From positions 55,335 through 119,334 of the forward strand of contig NZ_QEQQ01000019.1 of assembly GCF_003097235.1 (NCBI RefSeq): DNA of 64,000 nt, in the 5' to 3' direction. The DNA comes from Pseudomonas sp. CC120222-01a. Its GTDB lineage: Bacteria; Pseudomonadota; Gammaproteobacteria; Pseudomonadales; Pseudomonadaceae. The notes below the pieces were generated by a model. That model saw only the letters and a program-made list of their open reading frames with translations, was not told where the DNA came from and made no database searches. Position 1 is the stretch's first letter. Each line of letters starts with the position of its first letter. Below, piece by piece: positions 36,603 to 46,199 of the stretch. The translations under genes were made by a program, and so were the position numbers.

Positions 36603-38222
36603 ATGTCGGATTACATCCAAGAGCAGGGTGCGGCGGCGAGTACCTCCAGCCGTCGTGAAGAACGCAAGATCATTTTCGCGTCATCCCTCGGGACGGTGTT
36701 CGAGTGGTATGACTTTTTTCTCTATGGGGCGCTGGCTGCTGTCATCAGCAAGCAGTTCTTCGCCGGGGTAAATGACACCACGGCCTTCATTTTCGCCCTC
36801 ATGGCCTTTGCCGCCGGCTTCCTGGTGCGGCCGTTCGGTGCGCTGGTGTTTGGCCGCCTGGGCGACATGATCGGGCGCAAGTACACCTTTCTGGTGACTA
36901 TCGTCTTGATGGGCCTGTCGACGTTTGCTGTCGGTCTGCTGCCCACCTACGCCAGCATCGGCATCGCGGCACCGATCATCCTGGTGATCCTGCGCATGCT
37001 CCAGGGGCTGGCCCTGGGCGGGGAATACGGCGGTGCTGCCACCTACGTGGCCGAGCACGCGCCACCTGGCAAGCGTGGCTTCCACACCGGTTTCATCCAG
37101 TCCACTGCGACCCTGGGCCTGCTGCTGTCATTACTGGTAGTACTGGGCAGCCGCTACATCAGTGGTGACCAGTTCGAGACCTGGGGCTGGCGCCTGCCGT
37201 TCCTGCTGTCGATCTTCCTGTTGGCGATCTCCACCTGGATCCGCATGAGCATGCACGAGTCGCCGGCCTTTGTGAAAATGAAGGCCCAGGGCAAGGTCAG
37301 CAAGTCGCCGATCCGTGAGTCGTTTACCTCCTGGCCCAACCTGAAGGTCGTGCTCACCGCGCTGTTCAGTATCAATGCCGGGCAAGCCGTGACCTTCTAC
37401 ACGGCGCAGTTCTACGTGCTGTTCTTCATGACCCAGATGCTCAAGATGGACCCGGCCCAGGCCAACACCTTGCTCATTATCAGCGTGGTCATCGGTGCGC
37501 CGTTCTTCGTGTTCTTCGGGTGGCTTTCCGATCGCATTGGGCGCAAGCCTATCCTGATGCTCGGCCTGCTGCTGGCCACCGTGCTGTACTTCCCGATGTT
37601 CAAGGCCCTGAGCCACTACGCCAACCCGCAGATCGATGCGGCCAGCCGTCAGGCGCCAATCGTGGTCACCGCCGATCCGCAAGGCTGTACCTTCCAGTTC
37701 GACCCGGTTGGCAAGGCGCGTTTCGACAGCCCGTGCGACAAGGTCAAGACCTTCCTGGTCAAGCAGGGCCTGCCGTACAGCTCGGTGAACGTGGCCGGCA
37801 GTGATGTGGTGGTGAACATCGGCGACAAGACCATCAACGGCTTCGATGAAGCGGCCATGCGCACGGCGATCGATCAGGCGGGCTACCCGGCCAAGGCCGA
37901 CCCGGGGCAGGTCAACCAGGTGATGGTGGTGGTGCTGATCGTGGCGATGATCCTGATCGCGACCATGACCTACGGGCCGCTGGCGGCGGTGATGGTCGAG
38001 CTGTTCCCGACCCGCATCCGCTACACCTCGATGTCGCTGCCCTACCATATCGGCAACGGCTGGTTCGGCGGCTTCCTGCCAACGGTGTCGTTCGCGCTGG
38101 TGGTGTATACCGGGGATATCTTCTACGGCCTGTGGTACCCGGTGCTGGTGACCGGCATCAGCCTGGTGGTGGGGATCTTCTGCCTGAAAGAAACCAAGGA
38201 CGTGGATATCGACAAGGTCTGA
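36603..38222 (+). CDS. MHS-family MFS transporter (ProP-like) with large extramembrane insert
   Basis: A 539-residue symporter; ATG 36603 gives MSDYIQEQGAAAS. The MFS motif GRLGDMIGRKYTF and the MHS hallmark FEWYDFFLYG are present, with a second GWLSDRIGRKPIL loop. Unlike ProP, about 110 mostly polar residues (roughly residues 345-455) interrupt the last third, between a helix ending FPMFKALSHYA and one starting QVMVVVLIVAM. This insert holds two cysteines (GCTF and SPCDK) and ends in a small alpha/beta-looking stretch. The substrate is probably the one oxidised by the GMC enzyme. Confidence 0.85.
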   Translation: MSDYIQEQGAAASTSSRREERKIIFASSLGTVFEWYDFFLYGALAAVISKQFFAGVNDTTAFIFALMAFAAGFLVRPFGALVFGRLGDMIGRKYTFLVTIVLMGLSTFAVGLLPTYASIGIAAPIILVILRMLQGLALGGEYGGAATYVAEHAPPGKRGFHTGFIQSTATLGLLLSLLVVLGSRYISGDQFETWGWRLPFLLSIFLLAISTWIRMSMHESPAFVKMKAQGKVSKSPIRESFTSWPNLKVVLTALFSINAGQAVTFYTAQFYVLFFMTQMLKMDPAQANTLLIISVVIGAPFFVFFGWLSDRIGRKPILMLGLLLATVLYFPMFKALSHYANPQIDAASRQAPIVVTADPQGCTFQFDPVGKARFDSPCDKVKTFLVKQGLPYSSVNVAGSDVVVNIGDKTINGFDEAAMRTAIDQAGYPAKADPGQVNQVMVVVLIVAMILIATMTYGPLAAVMVELFPTRIRYTSMSLPYHIGNGWFGGFLPTVSFALVVYTGDIFYGLWYPVLVTGISLVVGIFCLKETKDVDIDKV

Positions 38223-38240
38223 CGCTATCACCACGCCATA

Positions 38241-38270
38241 AAAAAACCGGCTGTAAAAGCCGGTTTTTTT
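38241..38270. terminator. Terminator after the MHS transporter (bidirectional form)
   Basis: AACCGGCT (38245-38252) and AGCCGGTT (38258-38265) form an 8-bp stem extended by A/T pairing. T-runs occur on both strands, so it can serve this gene and perhaps the converging plsC transcript. Confidence 0.9.
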
Positions 38271-38399
38271 ATGCCTCGAAAAAACTTATGCACGTTTTTC
38301 AGAAAAATGTCACACCAGGAAATAAACAGCTAATTCATACACTTAGCTTCGTATTCGGGCGTTTCAAGAAAAAACTGTTCACAAGTTATCCACAGATGG

Positions 38400-39170
38400 T
38401 CAGGCCATCTGCTCCTGCGGTTTTTCATCCACTGGCGGCAGCGAGCCCATGGCCCGCTGGGTGGCTTCGTTCCATGCCGCAGCACGGTCGTTGAGCTCGG
38501 CAATGGCCCGTGGCCCGGTGCCCTCGGCGTACATCGGCTTGCCGATCACCACCTCGATGGTGCCCGAGCGCTTGCCCCAGCCCGTCTTGGGCCAGAACTT
38601 GCCAGCGTTGTGGGCAATTGGCAGCACTGGCAACCCGGCATTCACGGCCAGTGCGGTACCGCCCCGGGAGAATTTGCCCACGGTACCGAACGGCACACGG
38701 GTACCTTCCGGGAAGATCAGCACCCAGGTTTTCTGTTTGAGCAACTCGTCACCCTTGCTGGCGACCTGGCGCAGGGCTTCCTTGGGGTTGTCGCGGTTGA
38801 TCGCGATCGGCCTCAGCATGGCCATGGCCCAACCAAAGAACGGCACATACAGCAGCTCGCGCTTGAGCACCTGGCTCAGCGGCGAGAAGTACTGGGAAAG
38901 GAAGAAGGTTTCCCAGGTGCTCTGGTGATTGGACAGGATCACGCAGGGCTCATCCGGTACGTTCTCGGCACCGGTGACCTTGTAGTTGATACCGAGGATG
39001 GTGCGCACCAGGAACAATGCGCAACGGCACCAGTACACGTTGATGAACTTGTAGCGCTTGGGGAACGACAAGAACGGCGCGACGAAGAAGCTCAGCGAGC
39101 ACCACAGCAGCGAACTGGTGCCCAGCAGCAGGTAAAAAAGAAAGATTCTGATCGCCTGCAGGATCGACAT
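38400..39170 (-). CDS. plsC: 1-acyl-sn-glycerol-3-phosphate acyltransferase (PlsC family)
   Basis: Makes phosphatidic acid in the inner membrane. It has 256 residues with an N-terminal hydrophobic segment. Acyltransferase block I is SNHQSTWETFF, where the usual Asp of HX4D is Glu. Block III is FPEGTRVPFG and block IV is GLPVLPIAHNAG. It is adjacent to gmhB, as in other pseudomonads. A perfect DnaA box (38386-38394) lies just past the stop. Confidence 0.9.
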   Translation of the reverse strand: MSILQAIRIFLFYLLLGTSSLLWCSLSFFVAPFLSFPKRYKFINVYWCRCALFLVRTILGINYKVTGAENVPDEPCVILSNHQSTWETFFLSQYFSPLSQVLKRELLYVPFFGWAMAMLRPIAINRDNPKEALRQVASKGDELLKQKTWVLIFPEGTRVPFGTVGKFSRGGTALAVNAGLPVLPIAHNAGKFWPKTGWGKRSGTIEVVIGKPMYAEGTGPRAIAELNDRAAAWNEATQRAMGSLPPVDEKPQEQMA

Positions 39171-39234
39171 AGTGGCAAGTACCGTTGCGGGGCGTGCCCG
39201 CCTGGGAAAAATGCGCCCGAGGGCGCATTGTTGT

Positions 39235-39762
39235 TTAAATAATTTCTCTGGCGATGGCTGCCAGATCGTCGAAAATCAGTGTAGTTTCCGGGACGCCTTT
39301 TTCCAGGGTCCGCTCACCCTTGCCGGTTTTCACCAACACGGGTTGTGCACCGACGGCCAGGGCGGCCTCCAGGTCACCTTTGCTGTCGCCGACAAACCAG
39401 ACGCCTTCAAGGCCCACCTGGTAATGCTCGGCGATCGCCCGCAGCATGCCAGGCTTGGGCTTGCGGCAATCGCAGCCTTCGTCCGGCCCGTGCGGGCAAT
39501 ACACGATGTGGCCTACCTCGCCGCCCTGCTCGGCCACCAGCGCGCGCAGGCGCGCGTGCATGGCCTCGAGGGTTGCCAGCGAGTAATAACCACGGGCGAT
39601 GCCGGACTGGTTGGTGGCCACGGCCACCGTCCAGCCCGCCTTGCTCAACTGCGCGATGGCCTCGACCGAGCCAGGGATCGGGATCCACTCTTCCAGCGTC
39701 TTGATGTAGGCGTCGGAGTCAAAATTGATCACCCCGTCACGATCGAGAATCAGCAGTTTCAA
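39235..39762 (-). CDS. gmhB: D-glycero-beta-D-manno-heptose-1,7-bisphosphate 7-phosphatase
   Basis: HAD-superfamily phosphatase for ADP-heptose, the LPS inner-core sugar. It has 175 residues. The catalytic DRDGVINFD gives the two Asp residues of HAD motif I, NQSGIARGYY follows, a Cys-rich zinc loop is CPHGPDEGCDCRKPKPGM, and FVGDSKGDLEAA is motif IV. It starts 3 bp after the glyS stop. Confidence 0.94.
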   Translation of the reverse strand: MKLLILDRDGVINFDSDAYIKTLEEWIPIPGSVEAIAQLSKAGWTVAVATNQSGIARGYYSLATLEAMHARLRALVAEQGGEVGHIVYCPHGPDEGCDCRKPKPGMLRAIAEHYQVGLEGVWFVGDSKGDLEAALAVGAQPVLVKTGKGERTLEKGVPETTLIFDDLAAIAREII

Positions 39763-39765
39763 GGT

Positions 39766-41817
39766 TTACCCCAGCAGCGAAATGTCAGCCACGCCCAGGA
39801 ACAGGCCGCGCAGGCGGCTGAGCAGGGCATAACGGTTGGCACGGACCTTGGCGTCTTCGGCGTTGACCATCACCGCCTCGAAGAAGGCGTCGACCGGGTC
39901 ACGCAGGGCCGCCAGGCGGGCCAGCGATTCGCTGTACTGACGGGCGGCTGCCATCGGTTGCACGGCCTGGTCGGCCTGCTGGATGGCCGAGTACAGGGAG
40001 AACTCGTTGGCGTTGTCGAAGTACTTCGGCTCGACCTGGTCGGCGATGGCGCCTTCGGCCTTGCTCAGCAGGTTCGACACACGCTTGTTCACCGCGGCCA
40101 GGGCTTCGGCTTCCGGCAGCTTGCGGAAGGCCTGCACGGCCTGCACGCGCTGGTCGAAGTCCAGGGCAGAAGCCGGCTTCAGGGCACGTACCGACAGGTA
40201 GGTGGCAACGTCGATGCCTTCGTCTTCGTAGCGAGCGCGCAGGCGGTCGAAGATGAACTCCAGCACCTGCTCGGCCAGGCCAGCGGCCTTGACCTTGGCA
40301 CCGAACTGCTTGACCGCGAACTCGACCGCAGCGCTCAGGTCCAGGTCCAGCTGCTTCTCGATGAGGATGCGCAGCACGCCCAGGGCGGCACGACGCAGGG
40401 CGTACGGGTCTTTGCTGCCGGTAGGCAGCATGCCGATGCCGAAGATGCCGACCAGGGTGTCGAGCTTGTCGGCGATGGCCACGGCAGCACCGGTGAGGGT
40501 CTGCGGCAGCTCGGCGCCAGCACCGCGCGGCATGTACTGCTCGTTCAGGGCCAGGGCGACGTCTTCCGGCTCACCGTCGTTGAGCGCGTAGTAGTAGCCG
40601 GCAACACCCTGCATTTCAGGGAATTCGCCGACCATCTCGGTTGCCAGGTCGCACTTCGACAGCAGGCCGGCACGGCCAGCGCGCTGGGCGTCGCCGCCGA
40701 TCAGCGGGGCAATGAAAGCAGCCAGCCTGGAAACGCGCTCGGCCTTGTCGTAGACAGTGCCCAGCTGGGCCTGGAAGACAACGTTCTTCAGGCGCTCGTT
40801 GAAGGTTTCCAGCGGCTGCTTCTTGTCTTGCTTGAAGAAGAACTCGGCGTCGGTCAGGCGTGGGCGCACGACCTTCTCGTTACCCTGCACGATCTGCTTG
40901 GGGTCACGGCTCTCGACGTTAGCCACGGTGATGAAGCGCGGCAGCAGCTTGCCTTCGCTGTCCAGCAGGCAGAAGTACTTCTGGTTGTCCTGCATGGTGG
41001 TGATCAGGGCTTCCTGCGGCACTTCGAGGAAACGCTCCTCGAACGAGCACACCAGCGGCACCGGCCATTCGACCAGGGCAGTCACTTCGTCCAGCAGCGC
41101 CGGCGGCACGATGGCGCTGCCTTCCTGCTGCATGGCCAGCTCGGCGGTGCGCTTGCTGATCAGCTCGCGACGCTCGGCGAAGTCGGCCAGCACGTAGGCC
41201 TTGCGCAGGTCTTCGACGTAGTTGGCCGGGGTGGTGATGACCACGTTTTCCGGGTGGTGGAAGCGGTGGCCACGGGATTCACGGCCGGCCTTCTGCGACA
41301 GGATGGTGCAGTCGACCACCTGGTCGCCGAGCAGCATCACCAGCCATTGGGTCGGGCGCACGAACTCTTCACGGCTGGCGGCCCAGCGCATGCGCTTGGG
41401 GATCGGCAGGTCGTTGAGCGAATCCTCGACGATGGTCGGCAGCAGGCTTGCAGTGGCCTTGCCCGGGATGTGCTGGGAGAAGCGCAGCTTGGCGCCGCTC
41501 TGGTCGATTTCGGCCAGCTCTACGCCGCACTTCTTGGCAAAGCCCAGGGCAGCCTGGGTCGGCTCGCCGTCTTTGAAGGCCGCCTGCATGGGCGGGCCAT
41601 CGATGTTGATGCTGCGGTCAGGCTGCTGCACGTCGAGCTGACGGATCAGCACGGCCAGACGGCGTGGCGCTGCGTACACCTGCTTGCCGGTGTAGTTCAG
41701 GCCTGCGGCCTGCAGGCCCTTCTCGATGCCGGCCAGAAAGGCGTCGCCGAGGCTGGCCAGGGCTTTTGGTGGCAGCTCTTCGGTGCCCAGTTCTACCAGG
41801 AAATCTTGAGCACTCAT
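39766..41817 (-). CDS. glyS: Glycyl-tRNA synthetase beta subunit
   Basis: Large subunit of the alpha2beta2 bacterial GlyRS, providing tRNA recognition and the HD and anticodon-binding domains. It has 683 residues, starting SAQDFLVELGTEELPPKAL, the family N-terminus. It overlaps the glyQ stop by 4 bp. A long antisense reading frame covers it and is considered a GC-codon artefact. Confidence 0.97.
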   Translation of the reverse strand: MSAQDFLVELGTEELPPKALASLGDAFLAGIEKGLQAAGLNYTGKQVYAAPRRLAVLIRQLDVQQPDRSINIDGPPMQAAFKDGEPTQAALGFAKKCGVELAEIDQSGAKLRFSQHIPGKATASLLPTIVEDSLNDLPIPKRMRWAASREEFVRPTQWLVMLLGDQVVDCTILSQKAGRESRGHRFHHPENVVITTPANYVEDLRKAYVLADFAERRELISKRTAELAMQQEGSAIVPPALLDEVTALVEWPVPLVCSFEERFLEVPQEALITTMQDNQKYFCLLDSEGKLLPRFITVANVESRDPKQIVQGNEKVVRPRLTDAEFFFKQDKKQPLETFNERLKNVVFQAQLGTVYDKAERVSRLAAFIAPLIGGDAQRAGRAGLLSKCDLATEMVGEFPEMQGVAGYYYALNDGEPEDVALALNEQYMPRGAGAELPQTLTGAAVAIADKLDTLVGIFGIGMLPTGSKDPYALRRAALGVLRILIEKQLDLDLSAAVEFAVKQFGAKVKAAGLAEQVLEFIFDRLRARYEDEGIDVATYLSVRALKPASALDFDQRVQAVQAFRKLPEAEALAAVNKRVSNLLSKAEGAIADQVEPKYFDNANEFSLYSAIQQADQAVQPMAAARQYSESLARLAALRDPVDAFFEAVMVNAEDAKVRANRYALLSRLRGLFLGVADISLLG

Positions 41818-42761
41818 TGTGCAGCCTCCAGCTTCGCCAACACTTCGTCACGCAGTTCAGGGGTGGCCATCGGGAAGCCCAGGCGTGCGCGGGCTTGCAG
41901 ATAGCTTTGCGCCACGTCCCGGGCCAGGGTACGTACGCGCAGGATGTAACGCTGGCGCTCGGTTACCGAGATGGCGCGGCGGGCGTCCAGCAGGTTGAAG
42001 GTGTGCGAGGCCTTCAGGACCATTTCATAGGTCGGCAGCGGCAGCTCCAGCTTGATCAGGCGGTTGGCTTCGCTTTCATAGAAGTCGAACAGTTCGAACA
42101 GCTTCTCGACGTTGGCGTGCTCGAAGTTGTAGGTCGACTGCTCCACTTCGTTCTGGTGGAACACGTCGCCGTAGGTGACCTTGCCGAACGGGCCGTCTGC
42201 CCAAACCAGGTCGTAGACCGAGTCGACGCCCTGGATATACATCGCCAGGCGCTCGAGGCCGTAGGTGATTTCACCGGTGACCGGGTAGCACTCGATGCCA
42301 CCAACCTGCTGGAAGTAGGTGAACTGGGTGACTTCCATGCCGTTCAGCCAGATTTCCCAGCCCAGGCCCCAGGCGCCCAAGGTCGGCGACTCCCAGTTGT
42401 CTTCGACGAAGCGGATGTCGTGGACCAGCGGGTCCAGGCCGATGGCTTTCAGCGAGCCGAGGTACAGCTCCTGGAAGTTGGCCGGGTTCGGCTTCAGGAC
42501 CACCTGGAACTGGTAGTAGTGCTGCAGGCGGTTGGGGTTTTCGCCATACCGCCCGTCGGCAGGGCGACGGCTAGGCTGCACATAGGCGGCGTTCCAGGTT
42601 TCTGGACCCACGGCGCGCAGGAATGTAGCGGTGTGGAAAGTGCCGGCGCCTACTTCCATATCGTAGGGCTGAAGCACCACACAACCTTGAGCTGCCCAGT
42701 AGTTTTGCAGGGCGAGGATCAGGTCTTGGAAGGTACGCACGGCTGGCGTAGGCTGGCTCAC
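41814..42761 (-). CDS. glyQ: Glycyl-tRNA synthetase alpha subunit
   Basis: Catalytic subunit of GlyRS. GTG 42761 is chosen because AGGTGA lies 7 nt upstream and the product then starts SQPTPAVRTFQDLILALQNY, as in relatives (315 residues). A second GTG 9 bp upstream is part of the ribosome binding site. Class II motifs lie in GCVVLQPYDMEVGAGTFH and WNAAYVQPSRRPADGRYGEN. Confidence 0.96.
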   Translation of the reverse strand: MSQPTPAVRTFQDLILALQNYWAAQGCVVLQPYDMEVGAGTFHTATFLRAVGPETWNAAYVQPSRRPADGRYGENPNRLQHYYQFQVVLKPNPANFQELYLGSLKAIGLDPLVHDIRFVEDNWESPTLGAWGLGWEIWLNGMEVTQFTYFQQVGGIECYPVTGEITYGLERLAMYIQGVDSVYDLVWADGPFGKVTYGDVFHQNEVEQSTYNFEHANVEKLFELFDFYESEANRLIKLELPLPTYEMVLKASHTFNLLDARRAISVTERQRYILRVRTLARDVAQSYLQARARLGFPMATPELRDEVLAKLEAAQ

Positions 42762-42844
42762 GAAATTCACCTGTATCTGGGGATGCGGATGTAAAGAGCG
42801 GGAGTATAACCTGATTCGCCTCGCCCTCTACTCATTGGAGCCTT

Positions 42845-43396
42845 ATGCCACGCTGCTTTTGGTGTACCGACGATCCGTTGTACCAGGCCTACCACGACCA
42901 GGAATGGGGAACGCCACAGCGTGACCCGGCGTTGCTGTTCGAGATGCTTTTGCTCGAAGGGTTCCAGGCGGGGCTTTCATGGATCACCGTTTTGCGCAAA
43001 CGCGAGCGTTATCGCGAGGTGATGCATGGCTTCGACCCCGTGAAACTGGCGGCCATGAGCGACGAACGGATCGAGGAGCTGATGCTCGACGCCGGCATCA
43101 TCCGCAACCGCCTCAAGCTCAAGGCTGCCCGGCGCAATGCGCAGGCCTGGCTGGCTGTGGATAACCCCGCCGAGTGGCTGTGGTCGTTCGTGGGCGGCGA
43201 GCCGAAGATCAACCATTTCCAGGGCCGTGGCGACGTGCCGGCGGTCACCGACGAAGCCAAGGCCATGAGCAAGGCCCTGCAGAAAGCCGGCTTCACCTTC
43301 GTCGGCCCGACCATCTGCTACGCCTTCATGCAGGCCACCGGCATGGTCATGGACCACACCACCGATTGCGATCGCTACGCCGCCTTGTTGCGCTGA
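42845..43396 (+). CDS. tag: DNA-3-methyladenine glycosylase I
   Basis: Removes 3-methyladenine from alkylated DNA. It has 183 residues. Zinc-binding Cys and His are present in PRCFWC at the N-terminus and in DHTTDC near the C-terminus. The active-site region is EMLLLEGFQAGLSWITVLRK. Divergent from glyQ, with an 83-bp shared gap. Confidence 0.95.
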   Translation: MPRCFWCTDDPLYQAYHDQEWGTPQRDPALLFEMLLLEGFQAGLSWITVLRKRERYREVMHGFDPVKLAAMSDERIEELMLDAGIIRNRLKLKAARRNAQAWLAVDNPAEWLWSFVGGEPKINHFQGRGDVPAVTDEAKAMSKALQKAGFTFVGPTICYAFMQATGMVMDHTTDCDRYAALLR

Positions 43397-43436
43397 GGGG
43401 TTACAATGCGCGCCTTGCTGAAATAAGGAATTGCCT

Positions 43437-44324
43437 GTGGAAAAGTTCAAGGGCGCCCTGATGGTCGGGGTGCTGCGTCTGTTTGCCAAGCTGCCCTGGG
43501 GCGCTGTGCAGCGCGTCGGCGCCGGTATCGGCTGGCTGATGTGGAAAGTCCCCAACGGCTCGCGCAATGTCGTGCGCATCAACCTGGCCAAGTGCTTCCC
43601 GGAGATGGATCCGGTCGAACGCGAGCAGCTGGTCGGCCGTGCACTGAAGGATATCGGTAAATCCTTCGTCGAAAGTGCCTGTGCCTGGATCTGGCCGCCG
43701 CAGCGTTCGCTGGAGCTGGTCAAGGAAGTGCACGGCCTGGAAGTGCTGGAGCAGGCCCTGGCTTCGGGCAAGGGCGTGGTTGGCATCACCAGCCACCTGG
43801 GCAACTGGGAAGTGCTCAACCACTTCTACTGCAACCAGTGCAAACCGATCATTTTCTACCGCCCGCCCAAGCTCAAGGCAGTAGACGACCTGCTGCGCGA
43901 GCAGCGGGTGCAGATGGGCAACCGCGTGGCGCCTTCGACCAAGGAAGGCATCCTCAGCGTGATCAAGGAAGTGCGTCGTGGTGGCCAGGTGGGCATTCCT
44001 GCTGACCCGGAGCCGGCGGAATCGGCGGGTGTGTTCGTGCCGTTCCTGGGCACCCAGGCGCTGACCAGCAAGTTCGTGCCGAACATGCTGGCTGGCGGCA
44101 AGGCGGTGGGGGTGTTCCTGCACGCGCTGCGGCTGCCGGATGGGTCGGGCTTCAAGGTGTTCCTGGAAGCGGCGCCGGAAGAGATGTACAGCACCGACGT
44201 GAACGTGTCGGCGGCGGCCATGAGCAAGGTGGTCGAGCGTTATGTGCGCGAGTACCCGAGCCAGTACATGTGGAGCATGAAGCGCTTCAAGAAGCGCCCG
44301 GCTGGCGAGCCGCGCTGGTATTGA
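43437..44324 (+). CDS. Lipid A biosynthesis (lauroyl) acyltransferase, LpxL/HtrB family
   Basis: Adds a secondary acyl chain to lipid A at the inner membrane. GTG 43437, behind AAGGA, gives 295 residues from EKFKGALMVGVLRLFAKLPW. A membrane-anchor helix near the N-terminus is followed by the HX4E motif in TSHLGNWEVLNHFY and by IPADPEPAESAGVFVPFLG, the second conserved block. It may share a transcript with tag, 40 bp upstream. Which acyl chain it adds (lpxL versus a paralogue) cannot be told. Confidence 0.88.
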   Translation: MEKFKGALMVGVLRLFAKLPWGAVQRVGAGIGWLMWKVPNGSRNVVRINLAKCFPEMDPVEREQLVGRALKDIGKSFVESACAWIWPPQRSLELVKEVHGLEVLEQALASGKGVVGITSHLGNWEVLNHFYCNQCKPIIFYRPPKLKAVDDLLREQRVQMGNRVAPSTKEGILSVIKEVRRGGQVGIPADPEPAESAGVFVPFLGTQALTSKFVPNMLAGGKAVGVFLHALRLPDGSGFKVFLEAAPEEMYSTDVNVSAAAMSKVVERYVREYPSQYMWSMKRFKKRPAGEPRWY

Positions 44325-44381
44325 GTTATCCACTGCTCTACTGAAGGCATGAATACATGTCTGCCAGATTTAGCAGGGGCT

Positions 44382-44468
44382 CTGTGGGAGCGGGCTTGCC
44401 CGCGAAGAAGGCACCGCGGTTCATGGCACCGGCTTCGCCGGTGTTCGCGGGCAAGCCCGCTCCCACAG
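44382..44468. repeat. REP doublet (REPIN), 87 bp
   Basis: REP cores CTGTGGGAGCGGGC..GCCCGCGAA (44382-44406) and the inverted copy (44444-44468) flank a spacer with its own hairpin (CACCGGC TTC GCCGGTG). The whole unit folds into one long hairpin. It is the same length and about 93% identical, in opposite orientation, to the unit at 50940-51026. It lies between two convergent genes. Confidence 0.9.
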
Positions 44469-44476
44469 GGATCGCG

Positions 44477-44791
44477 TCAGCTTGAAGTTTTGTTGAGCTT
44501 TTTCAGGAACACGGTCATTTCTTTTTCGGCTTGCTTGTCGCCATGGGCTTGAGCCGCAACAATCCCGTCTTCCCACGCCTTGCGCGCCGCTGCCAGGTCA
44601 CCGACCAGCTGATACGCCTTCCCCAACAGCTTCCACGCCGCCGAGTACTTCGGGTCCTGTTCCACACACCGCGCCAGGTGCACCGCCGCTTCCGCGCCAT
44701 TGCCCTCGTCCAGCCAGGCCTTGCCCAGGCCAAATCTCAGCAGCGGGTTATCCACACCCTTGGCCAGCATTTTTTCCAGCGACTCACGCAT
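44477..44791 (-). CDS. Small tetratricopeptide-repeat protein
   Basis: A 104-residue soluble protein with about two TPR motifs (NPLLRFGLGKAWLDEGNGAEA and YSAAWKLLGKAYQLVGDLAA). It is expected to act as a protein-binding adaptor; no enzyme motif is visible. Starts 11 bp after the trkA stop, so it is probably cotranscribed with trkA. Function unknown. Confidence 0.85.
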   Translation of the reverse strand: MRESLEKMLAKGVDNPLLRFGLGKAWLDEGNGAEAAVHLARCVEQDPKYSAAWKLLGKAYQLVGDLAAARKAWEDGIVAAQAHGDKQAEKEMTVFLKKLNKTSS

Positions 44792-44802
44792 GCCCTCTTC
44801 TC

Positions 44803-46176
44803 CTAGAAGAAACTCAAGCCGACGTGGAACAGCTTCTCCACATCGCGAATGTGCTTTTTATCCACAACGAACAGGATCACGTGGTCGCCCGACTCGATCA
44901 CCGTGTCGTCGTGAGCAATCAACACTTCCTCGTCGCGGATGATCGCGCCGATGGTGGTGCCCGGTGGCAAGGCGATGTTTTCCACAGCCTTGCCGACTAC
45001 CTTGCTCGACTTCGAATCGCCGTGCGCCACCGCCTCGATGGCCTCGGCCGCACCGCGGCGCAGCGAGTGCACGCTGACGATATCGCCGCGACGTACGTGC
45101 GCCAGCAAGGTGCCGATGGTGGTCAGCTGCGGGCTGATGGCGATGTCGATTTCGCCGCCCTGCACCAGGTCGACATAGGCCGGGTTGTTGATGATGGTCA
45201 TGACCTTGCCCGCGCCAAGGCGCTTGGCCAGCAGCGACGACATGATGTTGGCTTCGTCGTCGTTGGTCAGGGCCAGGAAGATGTCGGCGTCGGCGATGTT
45301 CTCTTCGAGCATCAGGTCCTTGTCCGAGGCGCTGCCCTGCAGCACCACGGTGCTTTCCAGGGTATCGGAGAGGTGCCGGCAGCGTGCCGCGCTCATCTCG
45401 ATGATCTTCACCTGGTAGCGGCTCTCGATGGCTTCGGCCAAGCGCTCGCCGATCTGCCCGCCGCCGGCGATGACAATACGCTTGTTGGTCTCGTCGATGC
45501 GGCGCAGCTCGCCCATCACGGCGCGGATGTCCTTCTTCGCGGCGATGAAGAACACTTCGTCATCGGCTTCGATCACCGTGTCGCCCCGCGGGGTGATCGG
45601 CCGGTCGCGGCGGAAGATCGCCGCCACGCGGGTATCGACGTTGGGCATGTGCGCGCGGATCTGGCGCAGCTGCTGGCCCACCAGCGGGCCGCCGTAATAG
45701 GCCTTCACCGCTACCAACTGGGCCTTGCCCTCGGCAAAGTCGATCACTTGCAGCGAGCCTGGGTGTTCGATCAGGCGCTTGATGTAGTTGGTCACCACCT
45801 GCTCGGGGCTGATCAGCACATCGACCGGGATGTGGTCGTTGTCGAACAGCTCCTCGCGGGTCAGGTAGGCCGACTCGCGCACCCGGGCGATCTTGGTCGG
45901 GGTGTGGAACAGGGTGTAGGCCACCTGGCAGGCGACCATGTTGGTTTCGTCGCTGTTGGTCACCGCCACCAGCATGTCGGCGTCGTCGGCGCCGGCCTGG
46001 CGCAGCACCGTCGGCAGCGAGCCGCGGCCCTGCACGGTACGGATGTCCAGACGGTCGCCGAGGTCGCGCAGGCGGTCGCCATCGGTATCGACCACGGTGA
46101 TGTCGTTGGCTTCGCTGGCCAGGTGTTCCGCCAGCGTACCGCCTACCTGCCCTGCGCCGAGGATGATGATCTTCAT
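44803..46176 (-). CDS. trkA: Trk potassium uptake system regulatory protein TrkA
   Basis: Peripheral cytoplasmic gating subunit of the Trk K+ channel. It has 457 residues in two repeats, each with an NAD-binding RCK_N domain (KIIILGAGQVGGTLAEHLA at the N-terminus; IVIAGGGQIGERLAEAIE near 230) and an RCK_C domain. The membrane subunit (trkH/G) is not in this window. It is 23 bp downstream of rsmB, in the fmt-rsmB-trkA-TPR unit. Confidence 0.96.
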   Translation of the reverse strand: MKIIILGAGQVGGTLAEHLASEANDITVVDTDGDRLRDLGDRLDIRTVQGRGSLPTVLRQAGADDADMLVAVTNSDETNMVACQVAYTLFHTPTKIARVRESAYLTREELFDNDHIPVDVLISPEQVVTNYIKRLIEHPGSLQVIDFAEGKAQLVAVKAYYGGPLVGQQLRQIRAHMPNVDTRVAAIFRRDRPITPRGDTVIEADDEVFFIAAKKDIRAVMGELRRIDETNKRIVIAGGGQIGERLAEAIESRYQVKIIEMSAARCRHLSDTLESTVVLQGSASDKDLMLEENIADADIFLALTNDDEANIMSSLLAKRLGAGKVMTIINNPAYVDLVQGGEIDIAISPQLTTIGTLLAHVRRGDIVSVHSLRRGAAEAIEAVAHGDSKSSKVVGKAVENIALPPGTTIGAIIRDEEVLIAHDDTVIESGDHVILFVVDKKHIRDVEKLFHVGLSFF

Positions 46177-46199
46177 CCGCTACTCCCTAACCTTTTTGC

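Noticed and set aside
39172..41904. 910-codon plus-strand open frame opposite glyS and gmhB
   Set aside because: Antisense to two well-supported genes; the product is His/Gln/Gly-rich without a domain, as expected from the reverse of GC-rich codons.
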